Shown: positions 30,200-40,059, counted from the stretch's first letter. The stretch is 41,316 bases of DNA from an uncultured Lachnospiraceae bacterium (GCA_947173495.1 CAMWFQ010000034.1:1-41316); one strand, 5' to 3'. The notes: a model not told the origin generated them from the letters alone. Translations and numbers: made by a program.

Positions 30200-31222
30200 A
30201 TGGAAGAAGCAAAGAACGGTAAAAAAACGGCTCCGACAGATGGAGAAGAAAAAAAGCAGAATTTAAAGCAGATTATCATCTTTCTGCTGATTACTTTTAT
30301 TCTCACATATGGAGTTGAGATCTTTATGATCATGCCCATGAGAGGAAGTACAGACATTAATGAAGCTTATGCCGCTCAGAGTCTGATAGCGGGAGTGATG
30401 TTTGTTCCGGCACTGAGCGCACTGTTTACCCGGATGATTACAAAAGAGAGGCTGGGGCCGAATAATCTGATGATAACCATAAATCTGAAGGGCAATCTGA
30501 AATATTACGGCCTGGTATGGCCGGGATTTGCACTGCTGATTCTCCTGGGAACCGTTTTGTATTTTCTTTTGTTTCCCGCCCACTTTGATCCGGAGCTGGG
30601 ATATTTAAATGCGGTCATGGAAGCCCAGGCCCAGATGCAGGAGAGCGCGCCTGCCATTACGCCGGAAAATGTAAAGCGGACACTGATTATGCAGATTTTA
30701 ATGGCAGCTGTGATTTCTCCCTTTGTAAACCTCATCAATTGCTTTGGAGAGGAATGGGGCTGGCGGGGATTTCTGCTCCCCAAGATGATGAAACAGATGA
30801 AAATCGTTCCGGCTCTTCTGGTAAACGGAGTGATCTGGGGACTGTGGCATGTGCCTCTGACTATTATGGGGCATAATTACGGGATGGGATACAGAGGCTA
30901 TCCTGTGACAGGGATACTGGCCATGTGTGTATTCTGTACGGTTATGGGCATCATTCTCTCTTACGTCACCATTAAAACCAGAAGCTGCATTCCGGCTGTT
31001 TTGGGACATGGAATGCTGAACGGGTTTTCTGCAGTGGGAATTTATTTCACTTCCCTGGAAAATCCCTACAACATCTTCCTTGGCCCCACAAGTGTGGGAC
31101 TGATTGGAGGTCTGGGCTTTATTTTCCTTGCAGCATACCTTCTTTATCTGCTTTATAAGGAAGAAAAGCAAAAAAGCCTATTGCAATTTGCCGGGCAGGG
31201 TGCTACAATACAGAAGAATTAA
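30200..31222 (+). CDS. CPBP-family intramembrane metalloprotease
   Basis: This 340-residue polytopic membrane protein has the CPBP/Abi motifs EEWGWRGFLLP (E184, E185 and R189), WGLWHVPLTI (H217) and a C-terminal HGMLNGFSA. Related proteins are CAAX-prenyl or bacteriocin-immunity type proteases; the substrate is unknown. ATG 30200 behind AAAGAGG is chosen over an upstream in-frame ATG at 30167. Its 3' end contains the promoter of the rimP-nusA operon. Confidence 0.85.
   Translation: MEEAKNGKKTAPTDGEEKKQNLKQIIIFLLITFILTYGVEIFMIMPMRGSTDINEAYAAQSLIAGVMFVPALSALFTRMITKERLGPNNLMITINLKGNLKYYGLVWPGFALLILLGTVLYFLLFPAHFDPELGYLNAVMEAQAQMQESAPAITPENVKRTLIMQILMAAVISPFVNLINCFGEEWGWRGFLLPKMMKQMKIVPALLVNGVIWGLWHVPLTIMGHNYGMGYRGYPVTGILAMCVFCTVMGIILSYVTIKTRSCIPAVLGHGMLNGFSAVGIYFTSLENPYNIFLGPTSVGLIGGLGFIFLAAYLLYLLYKEEKQKSLLQFAGQGATIQKN
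31181..31209 (+). promoter_or_regulatory. Promoter of the rimP-nusA-infB operon
   Basis: TTGCAA (31181-31186) and TACAAT (31204-31209) are separated by 17 bases. A TGC before the -10 gives an extended element. It lies within the last codons of the CPBP gene. The predicted start near 31216 is upstream of an intrinsic terminator, so transcripts from it must pass that terminator to reach rimP. Confidence 0.7.
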
Positions 31223-31238
31223 ATGAAATTGTTAATTT

Positions 31239-31267
31239 AGAGTGGACTTCGCGGTCCACTCTTTTTT
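31239..31267 (+). terminator. Leader terminator upstream of rimP
   Basis: AGAGTGGAC and GTCCACTCT form a 9-bp stem around TTCGCG, followed by five more T. It ends the CPBP transcript. Because the best promoter for rimP lies before it, it may also act as an attenuator of the nusA operon. Confidence 0.9.
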
Positions 31268-31317
31268 GGGAAAAAGGAAATAAGACAGGATTCAGACGAT
31301 GAGACAGAGGTGAGCGG

Positions 31318-31794
31318 ATGTCAAAGAAAGAAAGTTATGAGGCACAGACGGAGGAGCTGCTTAAGCCGATTGCAGAGCAGAATCATGTGGAGATCTATGA
31401 TGTGGAATTTGTGAAGGAGGGATCGGAACAGTACCTCCGGTGCTATATTGATAAGGAGGAAGGGGTCAGCATTAACGACTGCGAGGCGGTAAGCAGGGCG
31501 CTTTCAGATGAACTTGACAGAGTGGATTTTATTCCGGAGGCTTACATTCTGGAGGTGAGTTCTCCAGGCCTTGGCAGACAGCTTAAAAAAGATAAGCATT
31601 TAGCGGGCAGCCTTTTGCAGGAGGTGGATGTGAAAACCTACAGGCCCGTGGAAGGGCAGAAGGAATTTACCGGGATCTTAAAGGCATTCGATGAAAATAC
31701 CGTTACACTTGGTGTGACAGAGGATAATCATACAAAAGAAATTATATTGAACAGGAAAGAAATTGCAGTGATCAAGCTGACGCTGGATTTTTAG
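31318..31794 (+). CDS. rimP: Ribosome maturation factor
   Basis: This 158-residue protein has the RimP two-domain layout: an N-terminal alpha-beta domain (VEIYDVEFVKEGSEQYLRCY, INDCEAVSRALSDELD, YILEVSSPGLGRQLK) and a C-terminal SH3-like barrel (FTGILKAFDENTVTLGV). RimP helps assemble the 30S subunit. It starts the long operon that also encodes NusA, IF-2 and RbfA. A GAGGTGAG ribosome site lies 5 bases upstream. Confidence 0.94.
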   Translation: MSKKESYEAQTEELLKPIAEQNHVEIYDVEFVKEGSEQYLRCYIDKEEGVSINDCEAVSRALSDELDRVDFIPEAYILEVSSPGLGRQLKKDKHLAGSLLQEVDVKTYRPVEGQKEFTGILKAFDENTVTLGVTEDNHTKEIILNRKEIAVIKLTLDF

Positions 31795-31830
31795 TCCGGG
31801 AAAGAGACGGACAGAAAGGGATAAGGTAAA

Positions 31831-33039
31831 ATGAACAAAGAATTAATGGAAGCATTGGATATTTTGGAGAAGGAGAAAGAGATCAGCAAAGAAACTCTTT
31901 TTGAGGCCATCGAAAATTCTCTGATCACAGCCTGCAAAAATCATTTTGGCAAGTCTGACAATATCAGGGTTGAAATTGACAGGGAGACCTGCGATTTCCT
32001 CTGTTATGCGGAAAAGGAAGTTGTAGACGAGGTGGAGGACGAATGCCTTCAGATCACTTATGAAGACGCGCTGAAGATTAAGGCTGATGCGGAAGTGGGC
32101 GATATTATCCATGTGGAGATTAAATCAAAAGAATTCGGACGTATTGCAACGCAGAATGCCAAAAATGTGATCCTGCAGAAAATCCGTGAGGAAGAGCGCA
32201 GCGTTATTTATAATCAGTATTTTGAGAAGGAGAAGGATATTGTCACAGGAATCGTGCAGCGTTATATTGGCAGAAATATCAGCATTAACCTGGGAAAAGC
32301 AGATGGAATACTGAATGAAAGCGAACAGGTAAAAGGAGAAATCTTCAGTCCTACCGAGAGGATTAAAGTATATATTCTGGAGGTTAAAAATACCCCCAGA
32401 GGGCCCAGGATTCTGGTCAGCCGTACACACCCTGAGCTGGTAAAGCGTCTCTTTGAGGCGGAAGTAACGGAAATCAAGGATGGCACGGTGGAGATCATGA
32501 GCATTGCCAGGGAAGCGGGAAGCAGAACCAAGATGGCGGTCAAATCCAACAATCCTAACGTGGATGCAGTGGGAGCGTGCGTCGGACTTAACGGCGCCAG
32601 AGTGAATTCCATTGTGGATGAGCTCAGAGGTGAAAAGATTGATATCATTAACTGGGATGAAAACCCGGGAAATCTGATTCAAAATGCTCTTTCTCCTGCA
32701 AAGATCGTCGCAGTTTTTGCAGACCCGGACGAGAGGACAGCCAAAGTGGTGGTTCCGGATTATCAGCTTTCTCTTGCCATTGGCAAGGAAGGGCAGAATG
32801 CCAGGCTGGCGGCAAGACTCACCGGATACAAGATTGATATCAAAAGTGAAACTCAGGCCAAGGACGCTCCCGGATTCCGATATGAAGATTATATGGATGA
32901 GTATGAAGAATATGATGATTATGAGGAGGAATACGGGGAGGATGTTCAGGAAGAATATGATGAGGAGAGCGGCGAAGCGGCATACGAATATGAAGACGAA
33001 CTGCCTGTCGGAGAAGAGGCTGACGGCGGAGAAGTATAA
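31831..33039 (+). CDS. nusA: Transcription elongation/termination factor NusA
   Basis: This 402-residue protein has the NusA N-terminal domain, an S1 domain (GIVQRYIGRNISINLGKADG), and two KH domains (GACVGLNGARVNSIVDELRG; LAIGKEGQNARLAARLTG). The C-terminal 55 residues are almost only Asp, Glu and Tyr (DEYEEYDDYEEEYGEDVQEE) and have no AR repeats of the E. coli type. NusA binds RNA polymerase and stimulates pausing and intrinsic termination. In Bacillus it autoregulates its operon through a leader terminator, and such a terminator precedes rimP here. Confidence 0.95.
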   Translation: MNKELMEALDILEKEKEISKETLFEAIENSLITACKNHFGKSDNIRVEIDRETCDFLCYAEKEVVDEVEDECLQITYEDALKIKADAEVGDIIHVEIKSKEFGRIATQNAKNVILQKIREEERSVIYNQYFEKEKDIVTGIVQRYIGRNISINLGKADGILNESEQVKGEIFSPTERIKVYILEVKNTPRGPRILVSRTHPELVKRLFEAEVTEIKDGTVEIMSIAREAGSRTKMAVKSNNPNVDAVGACVGLNGARVNSIVDELRGEKIDIINWDENPGNLIQNALSPAKIVAVFADPDERTAKVVVPDYQLSLAIGKEGQNARLAARLTGYKIDIKSETQAKDAPGFRYEDYMDEYEEYDDYEEEYGEDVQEEYDEESGEAAYEYEDELPVGEEADGGEV

Positions 33040-33051
33040 GGAGGAATTTTG

Positions 33052-33321
33052 ATGGCAAAAAAAATTCCCCTTCGGCAATGTATCGGATGTGGAGAACAAA
33101 AGAGTAAAAAAGAAATGATGCGTGTTTTAAAGACTCCGGAAAATGAGATCATACTGGATCTGACAGGAAAGAAAAACGGAAGAGGTGCGTATCTCTGTAA
33201 AGAAAAAGAGTGTCTTTTGAAAGCGCAGAAGAGCAAAGGATTGGAGCGGTCTTTTAAAATGAGTATTCCAGGTGAGATATATGAGAATCTGAAAAAGGAG
33301 TTTGATGCTTTTCATGAATGA
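33052..33321 (+). CDS. rnpM: RNase P modulator RnpM (YlxR)
   Basis: This 89-residue basic protein is of the YlxR/DUF448 family: RQCIGCGEQKSKKEMMRV near the N-terminus and KKNGRGAYLCKEKECLL in the middle. The family has been linked to RNase P modulation in Bacillus. It starts at ATG 33052 with GGAGG at 33040-33044; a TTG one codon upstream is less likely. It overlaps the L7Ae-like gene by 17 bases. Confidence 0.9.
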   Translation: MAKKIPLRQCIGCGEQKSKKEMMRVLKTPENEIILDLTGKKNGRGAYLCKEKECLLKAQKSKGLERSFKMSIPGEIYENLKKEFDAFHE

Positions 33322-33619
33322 TAAAATTTTATCCCTTTTGGGTCTGGCCGCCAGAGGAAGAAATCTGGTGAGCGGCGAGTTTTCAACAGAGAAGGCAGTT
33401 AAGGGAGGAAAGGCGGCGCTGGTGGTCGTCGGAGGGGATGCTTCTGATAATACCAAAAAGATGTTCACCAATATGTGCAGCTTTTATAAAACGCCTGTTT
33501 ACTTTTATGCGGATAAGGAAAGCCTGGGAAAGGCAATCGGTAAAGAAATGCGGGCCTCTGTGGCGGTTACGGATCAGGGGATGGCAGCAAACATCATCAG
33601 ACATTTGGAAGAATCATAG
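33305..33619 (+). CDS. L7Ae/L30e-family RNA-binding protein (YlxQ)
   Basis: This protein of about 104 residues (MLFMNDKILSLLGLAARGRN then LVSGEFSTEKAVKGGKAALV) has the L7Ae/L30e/S12e/Gadd45 fold typical of YlxQ. The KILSLLGLAARG and KAVKGGKAALVVVG strands are characteristic. YlxQ proteins bind kink-turn RNAs and sit between rnpM and infB in many Gram-positives. The start is uncertain between ATG 33305 (AAGGAG 4 bases away) and ATG 33314. Confidence 0.88.
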   Translation: MLFMNDKILSLLGLAARGRNLVSGEFSTEKAVKGGKAALVVVGGDASDNTKKMFTNMCSFYKTPVYFYADKESLGKAIGKEMRASVAVTDQGMAANIIRHLEES

Positions 33620-33641
33620 GGAATAAGACGGAGGTAATGGA

Positions 33642-36600
33642 ATGGCCAAAATAAAAGTGCATGAAATAGCGAAAGAACTGGAAAAGCAAAGTAAAGAGAT
33701 TATTGCTTTTCTGCAGGATAAAGGAATTGAAGTGAAGGCGGCGCAAAGCTCTCTTGAGGATGATGTTGCAGATATGGTAAGAAGAAACCTGGGCGGAAAC
33801 AGAAACGCGGGAGTGCCGAAACCGGATTCGCAGGAAAAAAGTGCAGCAGGAAAAGACGGTATGGCAGGGAAAGAGAGCGGTCAGCCGAAAGTCGGAGAAA
33901 AGCCCATAGCACAGGAGGAAGGCATATCTGAAAAGCCCAGGAGCGCCCAGGGCAATCCTCAGGGAAACGGCCAGAAGGCTGCAGCCGGAGAGGAAGGAAC
34001 ACCCAAAAAGAAAAAGAAGATTATTTTTGTGAGTAATCCTCATAACAGTAACATACCCGGTCAGCGTCCTCCCAGGGAAAAAAGGCCGAATCCTCAAAAT
34101 CGTCCCGGGGGAAATTATTCTTCCCAGCAGGGAAGAGGCGGTCAGGGGGGAAGAGGCGGCCAGCAGAGCGGCAGCCAGCATGGTAATGGCAGGCAGAATA
34201 CCGCAGGAGGGTACTCTCAGGCAGGAGCTTCCAGAGGGAGCTTCAGGCAGGAAGTGCCTCATAAGATTATCCGTCCTTTGACGGCGCCCTCCATGCCTGA
34301 GAGCACGCAGTCAGATTTCAGACAGACTGCCAGAAGAATGGAAAGTGAAAGACAGGCGAGAAATGCGCAGGCGGCCGCAGCTGCCAGAGCTGCGCAGGCG
34401 GAACAGGAAGCACGCGCAGCAGCAGAGGCACAGGCGCAGGCGGCCGCAGCTGCCAGAGAAGCCCAGGCAGCTTCTGTCCGGGAACAGAGCGTTTCAGAAA
34501 ATACGCAGCGGCCCAGACCGGCCCAGCAGACAAGAGAGAATAACAGCCAGCAAAGACCGGGGCAGAGGGAGGAAAGGCGTCAGAGAAATGAAAGAACGCA
34601 GCAGAATGCCGGAGGCGGGCAGGGTGAAAGAAGCGCGCGGGGTGACGTACGCAGACCTGAAAATTCTAATCGCTCTGGTTATCAAAACAGCAGGAATGAT
34701 TTCAGAGGGAATGGTTCTGAAAGGAATAATAACAGACCTGGCGGTAATAATAACCGCAATGAGAGAGGCGCTCAGGGGCAGGACAATCGATTTAAGCGGC
34801 CTGAGAAGCCGGGGAAGAACTTTGTCTCGGAGGCTCCGGTTAAGGAAGATAAGCGCAGAGAAGAGGATAAGCGCAGGATCTCTCAGGAGAGAGATAAGAA
34901 ATCCAAAAAGGATTTCATCTATGAAGATGACGAGGCAGCCGTAAAGAGCAAAAACAAAGCGGGCAGATTCATTAAGCCTGAGAAGAAGGCCGCGGAGGAG
35001 AAAGAGGAACAGATCAAGGTGATCACCATTCCGGAGTCTCTGACCATCAGAGAGCTGGCGGATAAGATGAAGCAGCAGCCCTCCGCCATTATCAAAAAGC
35101 TTTTCCTTAAGGGGCAGATTGTGACGGTGAATTCCGAGATTTCTTTTGAGGATGCGGAGAATATTGCCATTGATTATGAAATCATCTGTGAAAAAGAAGA
35201 AAAGGTGGATGTGATCGAGGAGCTTCTCAAAGAGGGAGAAGAGGAGGAAGCGTCCCTGAAGCAGCGTCCTCCCGTTATATGCGTTATGGGGCACGTTGAC
35301 CATGGTAAAACCTCTCTTCTGGATGCTATCCGAAAAACAAATGTGACGGATAAAGAGGCGGGAGGTATTACTCAGCATATCGGTGCGTATACTGTAAATG
35401 TTAACGGCCAGTCCATCACCTTCCTTGATACGCCGGGACACGAGGCTTTCACAGCCATGCGTATGCGCGGCGCCAATTCCACAGATATTGCCATTCTGGT
35501 AGTGGCGGCGGACGACGGTGTTATGCCTCAGACCATAGAAGCGATCAACCATGCCAAAGCGGCGGGGATCGAGATTATAGTAGCGGTAAACAAGATCGAT
35601 AAGCCTGGAGCCAATATAGACAGAGTAAAGCAGGAGATGACAGAGCATGAGCTGATTCCGGTGGACTGGGGCGGAACCACTGAGTTTGTTCCCGTTTCAG
35701 CCAAGTCCGGAGAAGGACTTGAAGATTTGCTTGAAACGATCCTGCTGACGGCAGAGATTCTGGAGCTGAAAGCCAATCCTGACAGACGGGCCAGAGGTCT
35801 GGTCATTGAAGCGGAGCTGGACAAAGGGCGCGGGCCAGTTGCCACAGTATTGGTACAGAAGGGAACGCTCCACGTGGGAGATTTCATTTCGGCAGGCGCG
35901 AGCCACGGCAAGGTGAGAGCCATGATTGACGACAAGGGAAGAAGAGTAAAGGAAGCGCTTCCTTCCACGCCTGTTGAGATCCTGGGCCTTTCTGATGTGC
36001 CCAGTGCGGGAGAAGTGTTTATTGCCCATGAGAACGACAAGACGGCTAAGTCCTATGCGGAAACCTATCTGGCCCAGAATAAAGAGAAGATGCTGGAAGA
36101 GACGAAATCCAAGATGTCTCTGGACGATCTCTTTACCCAGATCCAGGCAGGAAACTTAAAAGAACTGAACATCATTGTCAAGGCGGACGTACAGGGCAGC
36201 GTGGAAGCTGTGAAGCAGAGTATTATGAAGCTCTCCAACGAGGAAGTGGTGGTGAAGTGTATCCACGGAGGGGTAGGAGCGATCAACGAATCCGATGTTT
36301 CTTTAGCATCCGCATCTTCCGCTATCATTATCGGCTTTAATGTCCGTCCGGATGCCATGGCAAAAACCATAGCAGAGAGAGAGGGCGTGGATATCCGGCT
36401 TTACAGAGTGATCTATCAGGCCATTGAGGATATCGAGGCGGCCATGAAGGGCATGCTGGATCCTGTCTTTGAGGAAAAGGTGATCGGACACTGTGAAGTA
36501 AGACAGATTTTCCGGGCGTCTGCGGTAGGAAACATTGCCGGCTCCTATGTTCTTGACGGTGTGTTCCAGAGAGACTGTAAAATACGAATCACCAGAGAAG

Positions 36601-36764
36601 GCGAGCAGATCTACGAAGGAAAGCTTGCGTCCTTAAAGAGATTCAAGGACGATGTGAAAGAGGTACGCGCAGGGTTCGAGTGCGGCCTTGTATTCGAAGG
36701 TTTTGATGGAATGCAGGAGCTGGATATCGTGGAAGCATATATTATGGTGGAGGTTCCAAGGTGA
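33642..36764 (+). CDS. infB: Translation initiation factor IF-2
   Basis: This is a 1040-residue IF-2. The N-terminal domain begins [20 protein letters not shown]. It is followed by a long disordered segment (about 55-440) rich in Arg, Gln, Gly, Asn and Ala, including a duplicated Ala-rich piece. A second N-terminal fold ([20 protein letters not shown]) precedes the GTPase: G1 GHVDHGKTS (about 550-558), G3 DTPGHE, G4 NKID and G5 SAKSGEG. Domains II, III and C-terminal fMet-tRNA binding follow. It recruits initiator tRNA to the 30S subunit. GGAGG precedes the ATG. It overlaps rbfA by 4 bases (GTGA). Confidence 0.97.
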   Translation: MAKIKVHEIAKELEKQSKEIIAFLQDKGIEVKAAQSSLEDDVADMVRRNLGGNRNAGVPKPDSQEKSAAGKDGMAGKESGQPKVGEKPIAQEEGISEKPRSAQGNPQGNGQKAAAGEEGTPKKKKKIIFVSNPHNSNIPGQRPPREKRPNPQNRPGGNYSSQQGRGGQGGRGGQQSGSQHGNGRQNTAGGYSQAGASRGSFRQEVPHKIIRPLTAPSMPESTQSDFRQTARRMESERQARNAQAAAAARAAQAEQEARAAAEAQAQAAAAAREAQAASVREQSVSENTQRPRPAQQTRENNSQQRPGQREERRQRNERTQQNAGGGQGERSARGDVRRPENSNRSGYQNSRNDFRGNGSERNNNRPGGNNNRNERGAQGQDNRFKRPEKPGKNFVSEAPVKEDKRREEDKRRISQERDKKSKKDFIYEDDEAAVKSKNKAGRFIKPEKKAAEEKEEQIKVITIPESLTIRELADKMKQQPSAIIKKLFLKGQIVTVNSEISFEDAENIAIDYEIICEKEEKVDVIEELLKEGEEEEASLKQRPPVICVMGHVDHGKTSLLDAIRKTNVTDKEAGGITQHIGAYTVNVNGQSITFLDTPGHEAFTAMRMRGANSTDIAILVVAADDGVMPQTIEAINHAKAAGIEIIVAVNKIDKPGANIDRVKQEMTEHELIPVDWGGTTEFVPVSAKSGEGLEDLLETILLTAEILELKANPDRRARGLVIEAELDKGRGPVATVLVQKGTLHVGDFISAGASHGKVRAMIDDKGRRVKEALPSTPVEILGLSDVPSAGEVFIAHENDKTAKSYAETYLAQNKEKMLEETKSKMSLDDLFTQIQAGNLKELNIIVKADVQGSVEAVKQSIMKLSNEEVVVKCIHGGVGAINESDVSLASASSAIIIGFNVRPDAMAKTIAEREGVDIRLYRVIYQAIEDIEAAMKGMLDPVFEEKVIGHCEVRQIFRASAVGNIAGSYVLDGVFQRDCKIRITREGEQIYEGKLASLKRFKDDVKEVRAGFECGLVFEGFDGMQELDIVEAYIMVEVPR
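34365..34458 (+). repeat. In-frame 25-bp direct repeat in infB
   Basis: GCGCAGGCGGCCGCAGCTGC followed by CAGAG occurs at 34365-34389 and again, identical, at 34434-34458. The offset is 69 bases, i.e. 23 codons, so the repeat stays in frame. It encodes duplicated Ala/Gln/Arg segments in the disordered part of IF-2. Such repeats are prone to length change between strains. Confidence 0.85.
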
Positions 36765-37132
36765 GAAAAAACAGTATGAAAAACACCCGCATTAACGGGG
36801 AAGTACAGAGAGTTCTGGCGGAGATTATAAGAGGCGGTCTGAAAGATCCGAGGATCAGTCCTCTTACCTCTGTCGTCTCCGTTGAGGTTGCTCCGGATTT
36901 AAAAACCTGCAAGGCCTGGATCAGTGTCTATGGAGATGATAAGGCTGAGAAGGATACGCTGGAAGGTTTAAAAAGTGCGGAAGGATATATCAGAAGAGAG
37001 CTTGCCGAAAAGATTAATCTCCGCAATACCCCGGAGATCCGTTTTATAGTGGATCAGTCGATTGCTTATGGGGTCAGGATGTCTCAATTGATAGATGAAG
37101 TGAACAAACAACAGGGCGATATGCAGAAATAG
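36761..37132 (+). CDS. rbfA: Ribosome-binding factor A
   Basis: This 123-residue KH-like protein begins [20 protein letters not shown] and continues [20 protein letters not shown], the classic RbfA signature, then [20 protein letters not shown]. It acts in late 30S maturation. The start is GTG 36761, overlapping the infB stop as GTGA; the family N-terminus MRKNS supports it over ATG 36776. It is followed by nrnA after 9 bases. Confidence 0.94.
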   Translation: MRKNSMKNTRINGEVQRVLAEIIRGGLKDPRISPLTSVVSVEVAPDLKTCKAWISVYGDDKAEKDTLEGLKSAEGYIRRELAEKINLRNTPEIRFIVDQSIAYGVRMSQLIDEVNKQQGDMQK

Positions 37133-37141
37133 GGAGAAAGA

Positions 37142-38098
37142 ATGAATATATATAACGAAGTAAAAGGGGCCGCTTCCATTGGGATCAGCGGCCACGAAAG
37201 ACCCGACGGAGACTGCGTCGGATCGGTTATGGGGCTTTATCTTTATTTAAAAAAGGCATGCCCCGAAGCCAGAGTGCAGGTGCTGCTTGAAAAGCCGGCG
37301 GATATCTTCTCCTGCATTCAGGGAATAGAAGAAATACATACCAATTGTACAGGGGACGAGGTCTTCGATGTGTTTATAGCGCTGGATGCCGCAAAGGACA
37401 GACTGGGACAGGCGAAAGAGTGCTTTGACAAAGCGGCAAAAACCATCAATATCGATCATCATGTTACCAACAGCGGCTGCGGGGATGTAAATTATATTGT
37501 GCCCGGTGCAAGCTCCACAAGCGAGCTGATCTATGATGTGATCGAAGACAAAACGCTTCTGGATCAGGAGATTGCGAAAGCGCTTTATATTGGAATCATT
37601 CATGACACGGGGGTGTTTCAGTATTCCAACACAGCACCTTCCACATTAAGGACGGCAGCAGAACTGATCTCCTATGGCTTTGATTTTACGGAATTGATAG
37701 AGAAAACTTTTTATGAAAAAACTTACATCCAGAATCAGATCCTGGGAAGGGCGCTGTTGGAGAGTATTCTGTTTATGGAAGGAAAATGCGTGGTCAGCAT
37801 GGTGGACAAAAAGACCATGAATTTCTATCGGGCACAGCCCCATGATCTGGATGGCATTGTGAGTCAGCTGCGGGTGACCAAAGGCGTGGAGTGCGCTATT
37901 TTCATGTACCAGACCAATACGCTGGAGTATAAGGTGAGCCTGCGTTCCGGCGGCAGCGTGGATGTGGCGAAAGTAGCGGAATTCTTCGGAGGCGGCGGCC
38001 ATACAAGAGCCGCAGGAGCTACTATGAGAGGAACCTTTCACGATATAGTCAATAATCTTTCAGACAGAATCGCCGAGCAGATGAGGGAAAAACAGTAA
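37142..38098 (+). CDS. nrnA: NrnA-like bifunctional oligoribonuclease/pAp phosphatase (DHH family)
   Basis: This 318-residue DHH-DHHA1 protein has metal-binding motifs SGHERPDGDCVGS, ALDAAKD and INIDHHVTN, and the C-terminal GGGGHTRAAGATM of DHHA1. NrnA degrades short RNA oligomers and dephosphorylates pAp. It lies between rbfA and truB as in many Firmicutes. Its stop codon overlaps the truB ATG by one base (TAATG). Confidence 0.92.
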   Translation: MNIYNEVKGAASIGISGHERPDGDCVGSVMGLYLYLKKACPEARVQVLLEKPADIFSCIQGIEEIHTNCTGDEVFDVFIALDAAKDRLGQAKECFDKAAKTINIDHHVTNSGCGDVNYIVPGASSTSELIYDVIEDKTLLDQEIAKALYIGIIHDTGVFQYSNTAPSTLRTAAELISYGFDFTELIEKTFYEKTYIQNQILGRALLESILFMEGKCVVSMVDKKTMNFYRAQPHDLDGIVSQLRVTKGVECAIFMYQTNTLEYKVSLRSGGSVDVAKVAEFFGGGGHTRAAGATMRGTFHDIVNNLSDRIAEQMREKQ

Positions 38099-39063
38099 TG
38101 TATCACGGAGTGATTAACGTATATAAGGAGAGCGGCTATACCTCTCACGATGTGGTTGCCAGACTCCGCGGTATCTGCAAACAGAAAAAGATTGGACACA
38201 CAGGAACCCTTGACCCGGATGCGGTGGGGGTTCTTCCTGTCTGTCTCGGAAACGGCACCAGACTTTTTGACATGCTGATGGACCAGAAAAAGGAGTATGT
38301 GGCTGTATTTCGCCTGGGAATTGTGACAGATACCCAGGATCTTTCAGGGAAAATTCTGGAGGAAAAGCCGGCGGACGTCTCTCCGGAAGAGGTGAAAAAA
38401 GCGGCCATGGGTCTGGTGGGGAAATCCATGCAGATACCGCCCATGTATTCGGCGCTTAAGGTGAATGGAAAGAAGCTGTGCGATCTTGCCAGGCAGGGAA
38501 AAGAGATAGAGAGAACGCCCCGGCCGGTCACCATCCATTCTCTGGCAGTTTTAAAGGAAGATCATCCGGAGTATACCATCAAAGTCGTATGCTCCAAAGG
38601 GACTTATATCAGAACGCTTTGCCATGATATCGGGCAGATTCTGGGCTGCGGAGCAGCTATGGCGGATCTGAAAAGAACCAGAGTGGGAGAACTGCAGATA
38701 GAGAATGCCAGTACACTTAAGGAGCTGGAAGAACTGGAGCAGAGAGGAGAGCTTGCGAAGGCGCTGATTCCGGTGGAGAGGATGTTTGCTTCCATGCCGC
38801 CGCTGCAGGTAACAGAGGAGGCGTTCAAAGCGCTTAGAAACGGTAACCAGCTGAGAGGGGAAGAGGTGCGCCGGCTGATAGAAGAGGAAACCGGGAAAAA
38901 ACCTGCAGATGAGGAGGAAGATGCTGGTCGTGTTGCCGGTCATGTCTTCCGGGACGGGGAAACCTTCAGAATGTTCGGCCCTCAAAAGGTTTTTTATGGA
39001 GTATACCGCTATGAGAAAACGAGAGAGCTGCTTTTGCCGGTGAAGATGTTTCTGCCGGAATAG
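38098..39063 (+). CDS. truB: tRNA pseudouridine(55) synthase
   Basis: This 321-residue pseudouridine synthase has catalytic D39 in HTGTLDPDAVGVLPVCLG, followed by YVAVFRLGIVTDTQD, PPMYSALKVNGKKL and KGTYIRTLCHDIG, all standard TruB motifs. It converts U55 in the T loop of tRNAs. The C-terminal RVAGHVFRDGETFRMF stretch is PUA-like. It is co-translated with nrnA by overlap and followed by ribF after 14 bases. Confidence 0.96.
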   Translation: MYHGVINVYKESGYTSHDVVARLRGICKQKKIGHTGTLDPDAVGVLPVCLGNGTRLFDMLMDQKKEYVAVFRLGIVTDTQDLSGKILEEKPADVSPEEVKKAAMGLVGKSMQIPPMYSALKVNGKKLCDLARQGKEIERTPRPVTIHSLAVLKEDHPEYTIKVVCSKGTYIRTLCHDIGQILGCGAAMADLKRTRVGELQIENASTLKELEELEQRGELAKALIPVERMFASMPPLQVTEEAFKALRNGNQLRGEEVRRLIEEETGKKPADEEEDAGRVAGHVFRDGETFRMFGPQKVFYGVYRYEKTRELLLPVKMFLPE

Positions 39064-39077
39064 GAAAGAGGAAAGTT

Positions 39078-40007
39078 ATGGAAATCATTCATCAGAGGGA
39101 AGAATTTCATATCGGACATCAAACGGCTGTTGCAATCGGAAAGTTTGACGGTGTCCACAGAGGACATCAACGGCTTCTTGCCAATATTCTGCGGCAGAAA
39201 GAAAAGGGATTAAAAGCAGTGGTCTTTACATTTCATCCTTCGGCATCTGTTTTCTTTGGAGCTTCCGCATCTGAAGAGATTACCACACGGGAGGAAAAGA
39301 GGAAACTGTTTGAGAGAATGGGAATTGATATTCTGATCGAATTTCCTTTAAATCATGAAACAGCTTCCATATCTCCGGAAAAATTTGTGGAGCAGTTCCT
39401 GGCCGGTCAGATGAATGCCGCTTATATTGCGGCAGGGGAGGACGTATCCTTTGGCTGGCGGGGAAAGGGGGATAAAAAACTTCTTTTACAGATGTCAGGA
39501 CAATACGGATACCAGGTCAGGATCATTGATAAAATCTATCACGGAGATCGTGAGATCAGCTCCACTTATGTGAGAGAAGCGGTGGAAAAAGGAGATATGG
39601 AAACGGCAAAGCATCTCCTGGGGAGACATTACAGTTTTGAGGGACAGGTGAAGGAGGGCAGTCATCTGGGAAGGAAGCTGGGAATGCCGACCTTGAATCT
39701 GTATCCGGATAAAGAAAAGCTTTTGCCGCCCAGAGGAGTCTATTATTCGGGGGTCCGGATCGGGGAGCGCTTTTATCCCGGAATCACTAATATCGGACGG
39801 AAGCCTACGGTAAATGATTCCGATGGAATCAGCGTGGAAACCTATCTGTATGATTTTAATCAGGATATCTATGGCAGGGAGATTGTGACGGAATTATTAC
39901 AATTCCGGCGTCCTGAGAAAAAATTTGAGGATATCGGAGCGCTGAAAGCACAAATGGAAAGAGATCTGGACCAGGGGAGAGTGTTTCATGGTATCATAAA
40001 GAAGTGA
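39078..40007 (+). CDS. ribF: Bifunctional riboflavin kinase/FAD synthetase
   Basis: This 309-residue protein has an N-terminal FMN adenylyltransferase (AIGKFDGVHRGHQRLL, then EISSTYVREAVEKGDME). Its C-terminal riboflavin kinase part contains GSHLGRKLGMPTLNLYP and FYPGITNIGRKPTV. It makes FMN and FAD, needed for example by FabK. It is the last gene of the rimP operon; no FMN riboswitch precedes it. The next gene has its own promoter. Confidence 0.96.
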   Translation: MEIIHQREEFHIGHQTAVAIGKFDGVHRGHQRLLANILRQKEKGLKAVVFTFHPSASVFFGASASEEITTREEKRKLFERMGIDILIEFPLNHETASISPEKFVEQFLAGQMNAAYIAAGEDVSFGWRGKGDKKLLLQMSGQYGYQVRIIDKIYHGDREISSTYVREAVEKGDMETAKHLLGRHYSFEGQVKEGSHLGRKLGMPTLNLYPDKEKLLPPRGVYYSGVRIGERFYPGITNIGRKPTVNDSDGISVETYLYDFNQDIYGREIVTELLQFRRPEKKFEDIGALKAQMERDLDQGRVFHGIIKK

Positions 40008-40016
40008 AAATTGAAT

Positions 40017-40045
40017 TTGACAACCAAAGAATTACTTGCTATAAT
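40017..40045 (+). promoter_or_regulatory. Consensus promoter of the NlpC/P60 gene
   Basis: TTGACA (40017-40022) and TATAAT (40040-40045) are both perfect and separated by 17 bases. The predicted start is near 40052. This is the best sigma-A match in the window. Confidence 0.9.
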
Positions 40046-40059
40046 GACCATGTTGGTTT

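Noticed and set aside
34494-35648. Long antisense frame over infB
   Set aside because: It is the product of the biased codon composition of infB on the opposite strand; no homology and no start signals.
39064-39078. FMN riboswitch for ribF
   Set aside because: Only 14 bases separate truB and ribF; there is no room for an RFN element, and ribF belongs to the long operon.
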